From Quadrisphaera sp. INWT6 (GTDB taxonomy: Bacteria > Actinomycetota > Actinomycetes > Actinomycetales > Quadrisphaeraceae): a stretch of 64,000 bases of DNA. Of the stretch, positions 37,805 to 46,107 are shown one piece after another. Under the pieces are notes generated by a model. It saw only the letters and a program-made list of their open reading frames with translations, had not been told where the DNA came from and ran no database searches. A program made the position numbers and the translations under genes. The DNA lies in the NCBI RefSeq assembly GCF_015390235.1, contig NZ_VUOH01000001.1, positions 310,001 to 374,000 of the forward strand. Reading direction: 5' to 3'. Numbering within the stretch: position 1 is the first letter of the stretch; each line of letters opens with the position of its first letter.

Positions 37805-39148
37805 GTGCCGTCCGACCCGCTCGCAGGCCCGTCGTCCGCTGCGCGCTTCACCGCCCTCGAGGTGCACGACGTGCGCTTCCCCACCTCGGAGCACCTCGAC
37901 GGCTCCGACGCGATGAACCCCGAGCCCGACTACTCCGCCGCCTACGCGGTGCTGCACACCGACGCCGGCGACGGGCACGAGGGCCACGCGCTGGCCTTCA
38001 CCACCGGGCGCGGCAACGACATCCAGTCGGCGGCGATCAGGGCCCTGGAGCAGTGGGTGGTGGGCCGCCGGGTCGACGAGGTCCTGGACGACCTGGGCGC
38101 CTTCTCCCGCGAGATGGTGCACGAGCCGCAGCTGCGCTGGCTCGGTCCGGAGAAGGGCGTCGTGCAGATGGCGGTGGGCGCCGTCCTCAACGCCGCGTGG
38201 GACCTGCGCGCCAAGCGCGCCGGGCAGCCGCTGTGGCAGCACCTGGCCCACCTCGACCCCGACGAGCTGCTCGACCTGGTCGACTTCCGCTGGCTCACCG
38301 ACGCCATGACGCGCGCCGAGGCGAAGGCCGTGCTCACCCGCGCGCTGCCGGGCCGCGAGGAGCGCGAGGCGCTGCTGCTGGAGCGCGGCTACCCGGCGTA
38401 CACGACCACCCCGGGCTGGCTGGGGTACTCCGACGAGAAGCTGGAGCGCCTGGCGCGCGAGGCCGTGGCCGACGGGTTCACCCAGATCAAGCTCAAGGTG
38501 GGCGCCGACCTCACCGACGACGTGCGCCGCATGAAGGTGGCGCGCGCCGCCGTCGGCGACGACGTCAGGATCGCCGTCGACGCCAACCAGCGCTGGGACG
38601 TCGGCCAGGCGATCGCGTGGATGCACGCCCTCGCGCCGTTCGACCCGTACTGGATCGAGGAGCCCACGAGCCCGGACGACGTGCTCGGCCACGCCACCGT
38701 CCGCCGCGCCGTGCACCCGACCAAGGTCGCCACGGGCGAGCACGTGGCCAACCGCGTGGTGTTCAAGCAGCTGCTGCAGCTGCGCGCCGTCGACGTCGTC
38801 CAGATCGACGCCGCCCGCGTGGCCGGGGTCAACGAGAACCTCGCGATCATGCTGATGGCCGCCCACCACGGCGTGCCGGTGTGCCCGCACGCCGGTGGGG
38901 TCGGTCTGTGCGAGATGGTCCAGCACCTGTCGATGACCGACTTCGTCGCGATCTCCGGCACCTGGGACGACCGCGTGGTCGAGCACGTCGACCACCTCCA
39001 CGAGCACTTCGTGACCCCGGTGCAGCTCGAGCACGGCCGCTACCGCGCGCCGCTCGCACCCGGCGGCGGCGGCGAGATGCACGCCGCGTCGGTGGCCGAC
39101 TTCACCTTCCCCGACGGCCCCCAGTGGCGGGCGCGTGGCGCCCGCTGA
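37805..39148 (+). CDS. L-fuconate dehydratase (enolase superfamily)
   Basis: Dehydrates L-fuconate to 2-keto-3-deoxy-L-fuconate. The 447-residue length fits the family (about 440). Enolase-superfamily residues are in place: the KxK acid/base in QIKLKVGAD, metal ligands in [19 protein letters not shown] and TGEHVANR, and the catalytic histidine in [11 protein letters not shown]. The N-terminal capping block [20 protein letters not shown] is specific to fuconate dehydratases rather than other mandelate-racemase-like enzymes. GTG start. Its end overlaps the lactonase gene by 14 bases. Confidence 0.92.
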   Translation: MPSDPLAGPSSAARFTALEVHDVRFPTSEHLDGSDAMNPEPDYSAAYAVLHTDAGDGHEGHALAFTTGRGNDIQSAAIRALEQWVVGRRVDEVLDDLGAFSREMVHEPQLRWLGPEKGVVQMAVGAVLNAAWDLRAKRAGQPLWQHLAHLDPDELLDLVDFRWLTDAMTRAEAKAVLTRALPGREEREALLLERGYPAYTTTPGWLGYSDEKLERLAREAVADGFTQIKLKVGADLTDDVRRMKVARAAVGDDVRIAVDANQRWDVGQAIAWMHALAPFDPYWIEEPTSPDDVLGHATVRRAVHPTKVATGEHVANRVVFKQLLQLRAVDVVQIDAARVAGVNENLAIMLMAAHHGVPVCPHAGGVGLCEMVQHLSMTDFVAISGTWDDRVVEHVDHLHEHFVTPVQLEHGRYRAPLAPGGGGEMHAASVADFTFPDGPQWRARGAR

Positions 39149-40145
39149 CGGGCCCGCCGAGCCGGTGGGCGCCCACGGCGCGAGCGGCCCCGCGGGAGGC
39201 GTCCAGCCGCCTCCCGCTCCAGCGCCGCTGACGGGTCCGGTCCCGGCCGTGGACGCCCACCACCACCTGTGGGACCCGGCAGACCCTGGGCAGGACTGGC
39301 TGGCGGAGCCCGGGCACGCGGCCATCGACCGCGTGTTCACCGCCGACGACCTCCGCGCGGCCGCGGCGGGCGGTGTCGACGGCCGCCCGCTGGGCGCCGC
39401 CGTGGTCGTGCAGTCGGTGTGCACCCCCGGGGAGAGCCGCGCCCTGCTGGCCACCGCCGCCGCCGACCCGCTGCTGGCGGGCGTCGTCGGCTGGGTCGAC
39501 CTGACCGGTGACGTGCTCGGCCAGCTCGACGACCTGCGCTCCGGGGCGGGTGGCGAGCTGCTGGTGGGCGTGCGCCACCTCGTCCAGGGCGAGCCCGACC
39601 CCGCCTGGGTCCTGCGCGACGACGTGCAGCGCGGTCTGCGCGTGCTCGCGCAGGAGGGGCTCGCCTACGACCTGCTGGTCCGCGAGCCGCAGCTGGCCGC
39701 CGGCGTCGAGGCCGCCCGGCGGGCCGCCGAGCACGGCCTGGTGGTGGTGCTCGACCACGCCGGCAAGCCCGACGTCCGCCGCGGCGCCCCGGCGGGAGCG
39801 CTCGACGCGTGGGAGGAGCGCGTCCGCGCCCTCGCCGCCGTCGACGGCGCGGTCTGCAAGGTCTCGGGCGTGCTCAGCGAGGTGGGCGGGTCCGGCGCGG
39901 ACGACGACGCCGTGCGCCGCGTCCTCGACGTCCTGCTCGACGCCTTCGGGCCGCAGCGCCTGGCCTTCGGCTCGGACTGGCCCGTCTGCACCCTCGCCTC
40001 CTCCTGGGCGCAGTGGGCCGAGCTGGTCGCCGGGCGCGCCGCCGGCCTCGGCGCCGCCGACCGCGACGCGCTCTTCGGCGCCACCGCCTCCCGCACCTAC
40101 CGGCTCGCCGACCGGGCCGGCAGCACCGACCGCACCACCACCTGA
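39135..40145 (+). CDS. Amidohydrolase-family L-fuconolactonase
   Basis: Hydrolyses L-fucono-lactone to L-fuconate. It belongs to the amidohydrolase_2 (TIM-barrel) branch: [10 protein letters not shown] near the N-terminus, [21 protein letters not shown] and the terminal FGSDWPVC aspartate. The 336-residue form has a 35-residue proline-rich N-terminal extension before the barrel, so a later start near ATG-less VDAHHH is conceivable, but the GTG at 39135 keeps the 14-base coupling with the dehydratase gene. It precedes the mutarotase by 9 bases. Confidence 0.88.
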   Translation: MAPADGPAEPVGAHGASGPAGGVQPPPAPAPLTGPVPAVDAHHHLWDPADPGQDWLAEPGHAAIDRVFTADDLRAAAAGGVDGRPLGAAVVVQSVCTPGESRALLATAAADPLLAGVVGWVDLTGDVLGQLDDLRSGAGGELLVGVRHLVQGEPDPAWVLRDDVQRGLRVLAQEGLAYDLLVREPQLAAGVEAARRAAEHGLVVVLDHAGKPDVRRGAPAGALDAWEERVRALAAVDGAVCKVSGVLSEVGGSGADDDAVRRVLDVLLDAFGPQRLAFGSDWPVCTLASSWAQWAELVAGRAAGLGAADRDALFGATASRTYRLADRAGSTDRTTT

Positions 40146-40154
40146 GGAGACCGC

Positions 40155-40616
40155 GTGATCGCCGGACGACTCGTCCACCCGCCCCTGCTCGCCGCGCTGG
40201 CCGCCGCGGGGCACGGGGCGACCGTGCTGCTCTGCGACGGGCACTACCCCGCCACCACGGCCGCCGGCCCGAACGCCGAGCGCATCCACCTCAACCTGGC
40301 TCCCGGCCTGCTCGACACCTCCGCGGTGCTCGACGTCCTCCTCGACGCGCTCCCGGTGGAGGCGGCCGCGGTGATGGTCCCGCCGGACGGGTCCGACCCG
40401 GCCGCGGTGACGGCCCACCGGGCGCGCCTGGCCCGGCACGGCGAGGTGCCGGTGGAGGCGCTGGACCGCCACGCCTTCTACGCGGCGGCGAAGGGCGAGG
40501 ACCTGGCCGTCGTCGTCGTCACGGGCGACGTGCGCCAGTACGCCAACCTGCTGCTCACCGTGGGGGTGCAGGGCGTCTCGGCGGCCGACTCCGCCGCGGG
40601 GACGGCGGTGCTGTGA
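40155..40616 (+). CDS. fucU: RbsD/FucU-family L-fucose mutarotase
   Basis: Speeds interconversion of alpha- and beta-L-fucose, feeding the dehydrogenase. The 153-residue chain shows the FucU pattern: LLAALAAAGHGATVLLCDGHYP, with the conserved GH and DGHYP, and a C-terminal QYANLLLTVGV. Its position in a fucose pathway operon favours FucU over the ribose-pyranase RbsD. GTG start with a good ggag site. It is followed by a 76-base gap with an AT-rich operator, so it may end the first transcription unit. Confidence 0.88.
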   Translation: MIAGRLVHPPLLAALAAAGHGATVLLCDGHYPATTAAGPNAERIHLNLAPGLLDTSAVLDVLLDALPVEAAAVMVPPDGSDPAAVTAHRARLARHGEVPVEALDRHAFYAAAKGEDLAVVVVTGDVRQYANLLLTVGVQGVSAADSAAGTAVL

Positions 40617-40637
40617 CGATCGGGGGACGGTCGTCGA

Positions 40638-40664
40638 CAAACATCATACGTAATATGTATGGTG
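40638..40664 (+). promoter_or_regulatory. AT-rich dyad operator/promoter ahead of the dehydrogenase operon
   Basis: ATCATAC-N7-GTATGGT (40643-40663, one mismatch) surrounds taatat, a near-consensus -10 in an otherwise GC-rich region. The element lies 29 bases before the zinc dehydrogenase start and sits in the only sizeable gap of the catabolic run, so a second regulated promoter starts here. Confidence 0.6.
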
Positions 40665-40692
40665 CGATCTCCGATCGAGGAGAGAAGGGTCG

Positions 40693-41745
40693 ATGACGAC
40701 TCCCACGTACACCGCTGCCCGCTACCTGGGCGAGCACGCCTTCGACGTGGCGCAGGTCGAGCGCCGCGCGCCCGGCCCCGGGGAGGTCGAGGTCGCCCCC
40801 GCCTACACGGGCATCTGCGGCACCGACCTGCACATCGCCGCCGGGCACATGGACGCCCGGGTGACCACGCCCGCCGTCATCGGCCACGAGACCGCCGGGC
40901 GCGTCAGCGCCGTCGGCGAGGGCGTGACCGGCTGGTCGGTGGGCGACGCGGTGACCGTCGTGCCGCTGCGGCCCGACGGCACCTGCTCCGCGTGCCGGGC
41001 CGGCCACGGCCACGTCTGCGAGCACATGGACTTCATCGGCATCGACTCGCCCGGCGCCCTGGCCCAGCGCTGGACCGTGCCGGCGAACACCCTGGTCGCC
41101 CTGCCCGACGGCGTCGACCTGAGGACCGCGGCGCTGCTGGAGCCGACGGCCGTGGCCGTGCACGACGTGCGCCGCTCGCGCCTGGCCGCCGGGGAGTGCG
41201 CCGTCGTGGTCGGCGGCGGTCCGGTGGGCATCCTCATCGCCCTCGTGGCCGCGCAGGCCGGCGCCGACGTGCTGCTCGTCGAGCTCGACGCCGCCCGTCG
41301 CGCGCTCGCGGAGGACCTCGGCCTCGCGACGGTCGACCCGCGCGAGACCGACGTCGCCGAGCTGGCCCGGGCCCGCTCGGGAGGGTCGGGCGCCCACGTG
41401 GCGTTCGAGGTCTCCGGCGCGCAGGGCGGCCTCGACACCGCGGTGTCCGTGCTCGCCGTCCGCGGCCGGCTGTGCCAGGTGGGCATCCACGCCCAGCCGC
41501 GCACCATCGACCTGCACCGCTTCTTCTGGCGCGAGCTGGAGCTGCTCGGCGCCCGCCTGTACCAGCGCGAGGACTTCTCGCGGGCCGTCGAGCTCGTCGC
41601 CTCCGGCGACGTGCCGGCCGAGCGGCTCATCAGCAGCGTCGTGCCGCTCGACCGGGTGGGGGAGGCCTTCGAGGCCCTCGCCGGCGGCGGGGCGGTCAAG
41701 GTGCTCGTCGAGTGCCAGCCCGCTGACGGGGGCGAGCAGGCGTGA
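40693..41745 (+). CDS. Zinc-dependent medium-chain alcohol/polyol dehydrogenase
   Basis: NAD(P)-dependent dehydrogenase (350 residues) of the sorbitol/idonate/threonine dehydrogenase branch. The catalytic zinc ligands are in GICGTDLH and IGHETAGRV, with GGGPVGI as the cofactor loop. The structural-zinc loop reads CSACRAGHGHVCE, with three cysteines where four are usual. It probably oxidises a sugar acid or polyol (for example L-idonate or L-galactonate 5-dehydrogenase-like). The exact substrate is not determinable. It heads the second operon and overlaps the SDR gene by GTGA. Confidence 0.8.
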   Translation: MTTPTYTAARYLGEHAFDVAQVERRAPGPGEVEVAPAYTGICGTDLHIAAGHMDARVTTPAVIGHETAGRVSAVGEGVTGWSVGDAVTVVPLRPDGTCSACRAGHGHVCEHMDFIGIDSPGALAQRWTVPANTLVALPDGVDLRTAALLEPTAVAVHDVRRSRLAAGECAVVVGGGPVGILIALVAAQAGADVLLVELDAARRALAEDLGLATVDPRETDVAELARARSGGSGAHVAFEVSGAQGGLDTAVSVLAVRGRLCQVGIHAQPRTIDLHRFFWRELELLGARLYQREDFSRAVELVASGDVPAERLISSVVPLDRVGEAFEALAGGGAVKVLVECQPADGGEQA

Positions 41746-42494
41746 GCGGCCCCTTCGACCTCACCGGGCGCGTCGCCGCGGTGACCGGCGCGAGCCGGGG
41801 CATCGGCGCGGCCGTCGCCGTGGCCCTCGCGCAGGCCGGGGCCGACGTCATCGGGTGCTCCACCCGGGGCCCCGGCGACGACGTCGCCGAGGCGGTCCGC
41901 GCCACGGGCCGGTCGTTCACGTCCCTGGCGTGCGACCTGTCCGACCGGGCCGCGGTCCGCGCGCTCGGCGCCGACCTCGCCGAGCGCGGCGTCGACCTGC
42001 TCGTGGCCAACGGCGGCACCATCCGCCGCACGCCGGCCGCCCAGCACTCCCTGGACGACTGGGACCACGTGCTCGAGGTCGACCTGTCGGCCCAGTTCGT
42101 GCTCGCGCAGGCCGTCGGCGGGGCCATGGTCGAGCGCGGCAGCGGCCGCATCGTGTTCACGGCGTCGCTGCTGAGCTTCCAGGGCGGCATCAACGTGCCC
42201 GGGTACACCGCCGCCAAGCACGGCCTGGCGGGGCTCACCAAGGCCCTCGCCAACGAGTGGAGCTCGAAGGGCGTCGGGGTCAACGCCGTCGCCCCGGGCT
42301 ACGTCGCGACCGACAACACCCAGGCGCTGCGCGACGACGAGGACCGCTCCCGCTCCATCCTGGAGCGCATCCCCGCCGGGCGGTGGGGCCGCGCCGAGGA
42401 CATCGCCGGTGCGGTGGTCTACCTGTGCAGCCCCGCCGCGGAGTACGTCCACGGCGTGGTGCTCCCGGTCGACGGCGGCTGGATGGGCCGCTGA
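41742..42494 (+). CDS. KduD/IdnO-like short-chain dehydrogenase
   Basis: A classical SDR of 250 residues: cofactor loop TGASRGIGAA, NGG in place of NAG, catalytic Ser near FTASLLSF, the YTAAKHG tyrosine/lysine pair, and the C-terminal PVDGGWMGR. Best resemblance is to gluconate 5-dehydrogenase and 2-deoxygluconate/DKI 5-keto reductases, which act on hexonates. Coupled to the zinc dehydrogenase upstream (GTGA) and the aldolase downstream (TGATG), suggesting a two-step oxidation/reduction at C5, as in idonate use. That is inference. Confidence 0.82.
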   Translation: MSGPFDLTGRVAAVTGASRGIGAAVAVALAQAGADVIGCSTRGPGDDVAEAVRATGRSFTSLACDLSDRAAVRALGADLAERGVDLLVANGGTIRRTPAAQHSLDDWDHVLEVDLSAQFVLAQAVGGAMVERGSGRIVFTASLLSFQGGINVPGYTAAKHGLAGLTKALANEWSSKGVGVNAVAPGYVATDNTQALRDDEDRSRSILERIPAGRWGRAEDIAGAVVYLCSPAAEYVHGVVLPVDGGWMGR

Positions 42495-43204
42495 TGGCGG
42501 CCCAGACCGAGCAGCCGTCGCAGCCGCCGCAGCCGTCGACGGAGGAGCTGCGGGCCGCGCTGGTCCGCTGCCCCCTGCTGCCCGTCGTGATGGTGGGGGA
42601 GCGCACCGACGGCGCGGCCCTCGGGGCGGCGCTGGCCGCCGGGGGCCTCACCGCGGCCGAGGTGGTGCTGCGCACCCCGTCGGCGCTGCGGGTGGTGGCC
42701 GAGATGGCCGGGACGCCCGGGCTGCTGGTCGGGGCGGGCACCGTGGTGGAGCCCGACCAGGTCGACGCGGTCGCCGACGCGGGCGCGCGCTTCGTGGTGA
42801 GCCCCGGGCACGACCCCGACGTCGTCGCGCGCGCCCGCTCCCGGGGGATCCCCGCGGTGCCGGGGACCTCGACGGCCACCGAGGTGCAGCTCGCGCGCCG
42901 CTCCGGCCTGCGGGTGCTCAAGGTGTTCCCCGCCGGTGCGGTCGGCGGCACGGCGCTGCTCGCGGGGCTGGCCGGCCCGTTCCCCGACGTCGCGTTCGTG
43001 CCCACCGGCGGCATCGGCGAGCGCGACCTGGCCGACTACCTCGCGGTCCCGGCGGTCGCGGCCGTCGGCGGCAGCTGGTGCGCCCCCGCGAGCCTCGTCG
43101 CGCGGGTGACCGGCGGCGGCTCCGACGACTCCTCGGCCGCGGCGGCGGCGCTCTCCGCGCTCGTGGCCGCCTCCGTGGCCGCGGCGCGCCGGGCGCGCCC
43201 GTGA
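42494..43204 (+). CDS. KDPG/KHG-type 2-keto-3-deoxy-6-phosphogluconate aldolase
   Basis: A class I aldolase splitting a 2-keto-3-deoxy-6-phospho sugar acid to pyruvate plus glyceraldehyde-3-phosphate. 236 residues. The Schiff-base lysine is in VLKVFPAGAV, the proton-transfer glutamate in AEVVLRTPSAL, phosphate contacts in PTGGIG. GTSTATE replaces the usual GxxTPTE. N- and C-terminal tails are low-complexity (QPSQPPQPS at the start). It starts within the SDR stop (TGATG) and overlaps the kinase start (GTGA), so the three are made together. Confidence 0.88.
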   Translation: MAAQTEQPSQPPQPSTEELRAALVRCPLLPVVMVGERTDGAALGAALAAGGLTAAEVVLRTPSALRVVAEMAGTPGLLVGAGTVVEPDQVDAVADAGARFVVSPGHDPDVVARARSRGIPAVPGTSTATEVQLARRSGLRVLKVFPAGAVGGTALLAGLAGPFPDVAFVPTGGIGERDLADYLAVPAVAAVGGSWCAPASLVARVTGGGSDDSSAAAAALSALVAASVAAARRARP

Positions 43205-44289
43205 GCGGTCCGCCCTCCCGGCCCGCGCCGGTGGAGGTGCTGGCCCTGGGCGAGGTGATGCTGCGCCTCGACCCGGGCGAGGGCCGGATCTCCACCGCCC
43301 GCTCCTTCACCGTCTGGGAGGGCGGCGGGGAGTACAACGCCGTGCGGGCGCTCGCCACCACCTTCGGCCGCCGCGCCGGGGTCGTGACCGCCCTGGTCGA
43401 CGACCCGGTCGGGCACCTCGTGGAGGGCCTCGTCCGCGCCGGCGGCGTCGACGTGACCCGGGTGCGCTGGGTCGGCGCCGACGCCGGGGCCAGGACGGGC
43501 CTGAACTACGTGGAGCGCGGCCACGGCGTGCGCGGCGCCCTCGGCGTCAGCGACCGCGCCGGGTCGGCGGCCTCGCGCCTGGCCCCCGGCGACGTCGACT
43601 GGGACGCCGTCCTCGACGGCGCGGCCCACCTGCACACCGGCGGGGTCTTCGCCGGGCTGTCCGAGACGACGACGGCGCTCGCCGAGGAGGCCCTGCGCGC
43701 CGCGCGGCGCCTCGGGGTCAGCACCTCCTACGACGTCAACCACCGCCCGAGCCTGTGGCGCTCGCGCGGGGGAGCGGACGCGGCCCGCGCCGTCGACCTG
43801 CGCCTGGCGGGCCTGGCCGACGTCGTCCTCGGCGCCCTCCAGCTGGCGCCCGCGAGCGGCGAGCTCGCTGCGCCGGAGGACGTGGGCGCCGTGCTCGCCG
43901 ACCTCGGGTCGCGGTGGGACGCCGCCGGTGGCGAGGGGCCCCCGCTGCTCGTCAGCTCGTGGCGCCGCGTGGTCTCCGCCGGCTCCAACGACTGGGGCGC
44001 CGCCGCCTGGAGCCCGGCGACCGGAGCGGTGGTCGGCCCCCGGCTCGACGCCGTCGGGGTGCTCGACCGCATCGGCAGTGGCGACGCACTCAGCGCCGGG
44101 GTGCTCGACGGCGTCCTGACCGCCCGCGCGGCCGGCGCCCCGCTCGCGGCGGACGGGCTGGAGCGGGCCCTGGCGCTCGGCGTCGCCGCCGGGGCGCTCA
44201 CCATGACCACACCCGGTGACACCTGCGCCGCCACGCTCGCCGAGGTGCGGGCGCTGGCGGCCGGGGGCACCGCCCACGTGCAGCGATGA
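43201..44289 (+). CDS. PfkB-family 2-keto-3-deoxygluconate kinase-like sugar kinase
   Basis: ATP-dependent kinase (362 residues). PfkB signature near the N-terminus (LALGEVMLRLDPGEGR, then EGGGEYNAVRAL) and the catalytic-base motif DRIGSGDALSAGVLDG. LDPGEGRI-type starts are seen in KDG kinases. With the aldolase upstream it makes a phosphorylative Entner-Doudoroff-like pair: KDG to KDPG to pyruvate plus GAP. Length is slightly above the ~310 norm. Its stop is nested in the ATG of a 21-codon ORF (ATGA). Confidence 0.85.
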   Translation: MSGPPSRPAPVEVLALGEVMLRLDPGEGRISTARSFTVWEGGGEYNAVRALATTFGRRAGVVTALVDDPVGHLVEGLVRAGGVDVTRVRWVGADAGARTGLNYVERGHGVRGALGVSDRAGSAASRLAPGDVDWDAVLDGAAHLHTGGVFAGLSETTTALAEEALRAARRLGVSTSYDVNHRPSLWRSRGGADAARAVDLRLAGLADVVLGALQLAPASGELAAPEDVGAVLADLGSRWDAAGGEGPPLLVSSWRRVVSAGSNDWGAAAWSPATGAVVGPRLDAVGVLDRIGSGDALSAGVLDGVLTARAAGAPLAADGLERALALGVAAGALTMTTPGDTCAATLAEVRALAAGGTAHVQR

Positions 44290-44351
44290 AGGGGACGAGC
44301 GAGACCATGACGACGCCGACGACCGCACCCACCACGGAGGACCAGCGATGA
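44286..44351 (+). CDS. 21-residue ORF coupled at both ends
   Basis: This short frame begins at an ATG overlapping the kinase stop (ATGA, 44286-44289) and ends in a TGA overlapping the hydrolase ATG (44348-44351). Its product is KGTSETMTTPTTAPTTEDQR after the Met, threonine-rich. An inner ATG exists at 44307. No family is recognised. It may be only a translation relay keeping ribosomes on the message between two enzymes. That reading is inference from the two overlaps. Confidence 0.45.
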   Translation: MKGTSETMTTPTTAPTTEDQR

Positions 44352-45223
44352 GGCTCGTGCGCTTCGGAGAGCCCGGTGCGGAGGTGCCCGGCGTCCTCGA
44401 CGGCGACGGCGTCCTGCGCGACGCCTCCTCCCTGGTCACCGACTGGGACGGCGCGTCCCTGGCCCCCGGGCGGCTCGCCGCGCTGCGGGCGCGGGTGGCC
44501 GGGCTCCCCGCCGTCGACGGCTGGGACCCCGAGCACGCCGCGAGCGGCGGCGGCGTCCGCCTCGGGTCGCCCGTGGCGCGCCCCGGCAAGGTCGTCTGCA
44601 TCGGCGTCAACTACGCCGACCACGCCGCCGAGTCGGGCATGGAGACCCCCGCCGAGCCCGTCGTCTTCATGAAGGACCCGTGGACCGTGGTCGGCCACCG
44701 CGACACCGTGCTGGTGCCCCGCGGCTCGGTGAAGACCGACTACGAGGTCGAGCTGGCCGTCGTCATCGGCGCCACCGCGCGCTACCTCGACTCCCCGGAC
44801 GACGCGCTCGCGTGCGTGGCCGGCTACGCCACCAGCCACGACGTCTCCGAGCGCGCCCTGCAGCTGGAGGGCACCGGCCAGTGGGACAAGGGCAAGAGCT
44901 GCGAGACGTTCAACCCGCTCGGCCCCTGGGTGCTCACCGCCGACGAGGTGGCCGACCCGCAGGACCTGGAGCTGCGGCTGTCGGTCAACGGCGCCGAGCG
45001 CCAGCACGGCTCGACGGCGCAGATGGTCTTCGGCGTCGCCCACCTCGTGCACTACCTGAGCCAGATCATGGTGCTGCACCCCGGTGACGTGATCAACAGC
45101 GGCACGCCCGCCGGCGTCGCGCTCGGCCACCCCGACCCCAAGCCGTACCTGCGCGAGGGCGACGTCGTGGAGTGCTCGATCACGGGCCTGGGCACGCAGC
45201 GCACGGTGATGGGCCAGGCGTGA
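44348..45223 (+). CDS. FAH-family hydrolase, probable 2,4-diketo-3-deoxy-L-fuconate hydrolase
   Basis: Cleaves an acylpyruvate-type C-C bond. In this pathway that gives pyruvate plus L-lactate. It has 291 residues with a short N-terminal cap and the FAH core: GKVVCIGVNYADHAAESGM, metal ligands in DYEVELAVVIG, and YATSHDVSERALQ, then INSGTPAGVALG. The block WDKGKSCETFNPLGPW is characteristic of the fuconate-type enzymes. It is the last step of the route and directly precedes the SDR that makes its substrate (GTGA overlap). Confidence 0.9.
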   Translation: MRLVRFGEPGAEVPGVLDGDGVLRDASSLVTDWDGASLAPGRLAALRARVAGLPAVDGWDPEHAASGGGVRLGSPVARPGKVVCIGVNYADHAAESGMETPAEPVVFMKDPWTVVGHRDTVLVPRGSVKTDYEVELAVVIGATARYLDSPDDALACVAGYATSHDVSERALQLEGTGQWDKGKSCETFNPLGPWVLTADEVADPQDLELRLSVNGAERQHGSTAQMVFGVAHLVHYLSQIMVLHPGDVINSGTPAGVALGHPDPKPYLREGDVVECSITGLGTQRTVMGQA

Positions 45224-46107
45224 GCGAGCTCGCGCCGCCGGCGCAGGAGCTCTCGGGCGTCCGCGCCGTCGTCACCGGCGGCGCCAGCGGCATCGGCCGC
45301 GCCGTCGCCCGCGCCCTGCGCGAGCGCGGCGCGGCGGTGGCCTCCCTCGACCTGCGCCCCCTGGCCGCGCCCGAGGACGGCATCGCCGAGGTCGTCTGCG
45401 ACGTCGGCGACGACACCTCCGTGCGCGCCGCGGTCGCCCGCTCCGCCGAGCTGCTCGGCGGCCTCGACGTCGTGGTCTCCAACGCCGGCATCGGCTCCAC
45501 CGGTGGCGTCGAGGACGTCGACGACGACGAGTGGCACCGCGTCCTCGACGTGAACGTCGTCGGCGCCGCGCGCCTGGTCCGGGCTGCGCTGCCGCACCTG
45601 CGCGCCAGCGCCGCCGAGGCGCTCGCGGCGGGGCGCCCCAGCCCCGCCGCCGTCGTGTGCACCGGCTCCATCGGCGGGTGGAGCGGCCTGGTGCAGCGCG
45701 CCGCCTACAACGCCAGCAAGGGGGCGCTGCACGCCCTGGTGCTCGCGATGGCCGCCGACCTGGTCCGCGAGGGCGTGCGCGTCAACGCCGTGGCCCCCGG
45801 CACCGCCGACACCCCGTGGGTGCGCCGCCTCATGGCGCAGGCCGACGACCCCGACGCCGCCCTCGCGGCGCTCGTGGCGCGCCAGCCCACGGGCCGGCTC
45901 GTCAGCGCCGAGCAGGTGGCCCACGCCGTCTGCTACCTCGCCAGCCCGCTGGCGGGGGCCACCACCGGCAGCGTGCTGCAGGTGGACGGCGGCTCGCACA
46001 GCCTCGTCCTGCCGCCCCGGCAGCCACCCCAGACCGACCAGACCGACCAGACCGACCAGACCGACCAGACCGACCAGACCGACCAGCCCGACCGGGAGAC
46101 CCGATGA
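45220..46107 (+). CDS. SDR, probable 2-keto-3-deoxy-L-fuconate dehydrogenase
   Basis: A 295-residue SDR. TGGASGIGRA cofactor loop, NAGIGSTG, Ser in VCTGSIGGW, and YNASKGALHA for the catalytic Tyr/Lys. Its partnership with the FAH hydrolase argues for oxidation of 2-keto-3-deoxy-L-fuconate at C4. Use as L-fucose dehydrogenase is the alternative. The C-terminus carries a TDQ repeat (six copies of the 9-base unit agaccgacc), an unusual low-complexity tail likely to vary by slippage. It overlaps both neighbours (GTGA, ATGA). Confidence 0.85.
   Translation: MSELAPPAQELSGVRAVVTGGASGIGRAVARALRERGAAVASLDLRPLAAPEDGIAEVVCDVGDDTSVRAAVARSAELLGGLDVVVSNAGIGSTGGVEDVDDDEWHRVLDVNVVGAARLVRAALPHLRASAAEALAAGRPSPAAVVCTGSIGGWSGLVQRAAYNASKGALHALVLAMAADLVREGVRVNAVAPGTADTPWVRRLMAQADDPDAALAALVARQPTGRLVSAEQVAHAVCYLASPLAGATTGSVLQVDGGSHSLVLPPRQPPQTDQTDQTDQTDQTDQTDQPDRETR
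46031..46084 (+). repeat. 9-bp microsatellite, six units, in the SDR tail
   Basis: Six perfect copies of agaccgacc lie in frame and add Thr-Asp-Gln triplets to the C-terminus of the SDR. A seventh unit (agcccgacc) is imperfect. In-frame gain or loss of units would lengthen or shorten the tail without breaking the gene. Confidence 0.9.

Noticed and set aside
44286-44351. Toxin or antitoxin peptide reading of the 21-codon ORF
   Set aside because: There is no hydrophobic segment and no partner; the overlap geometry suits a translation relay.
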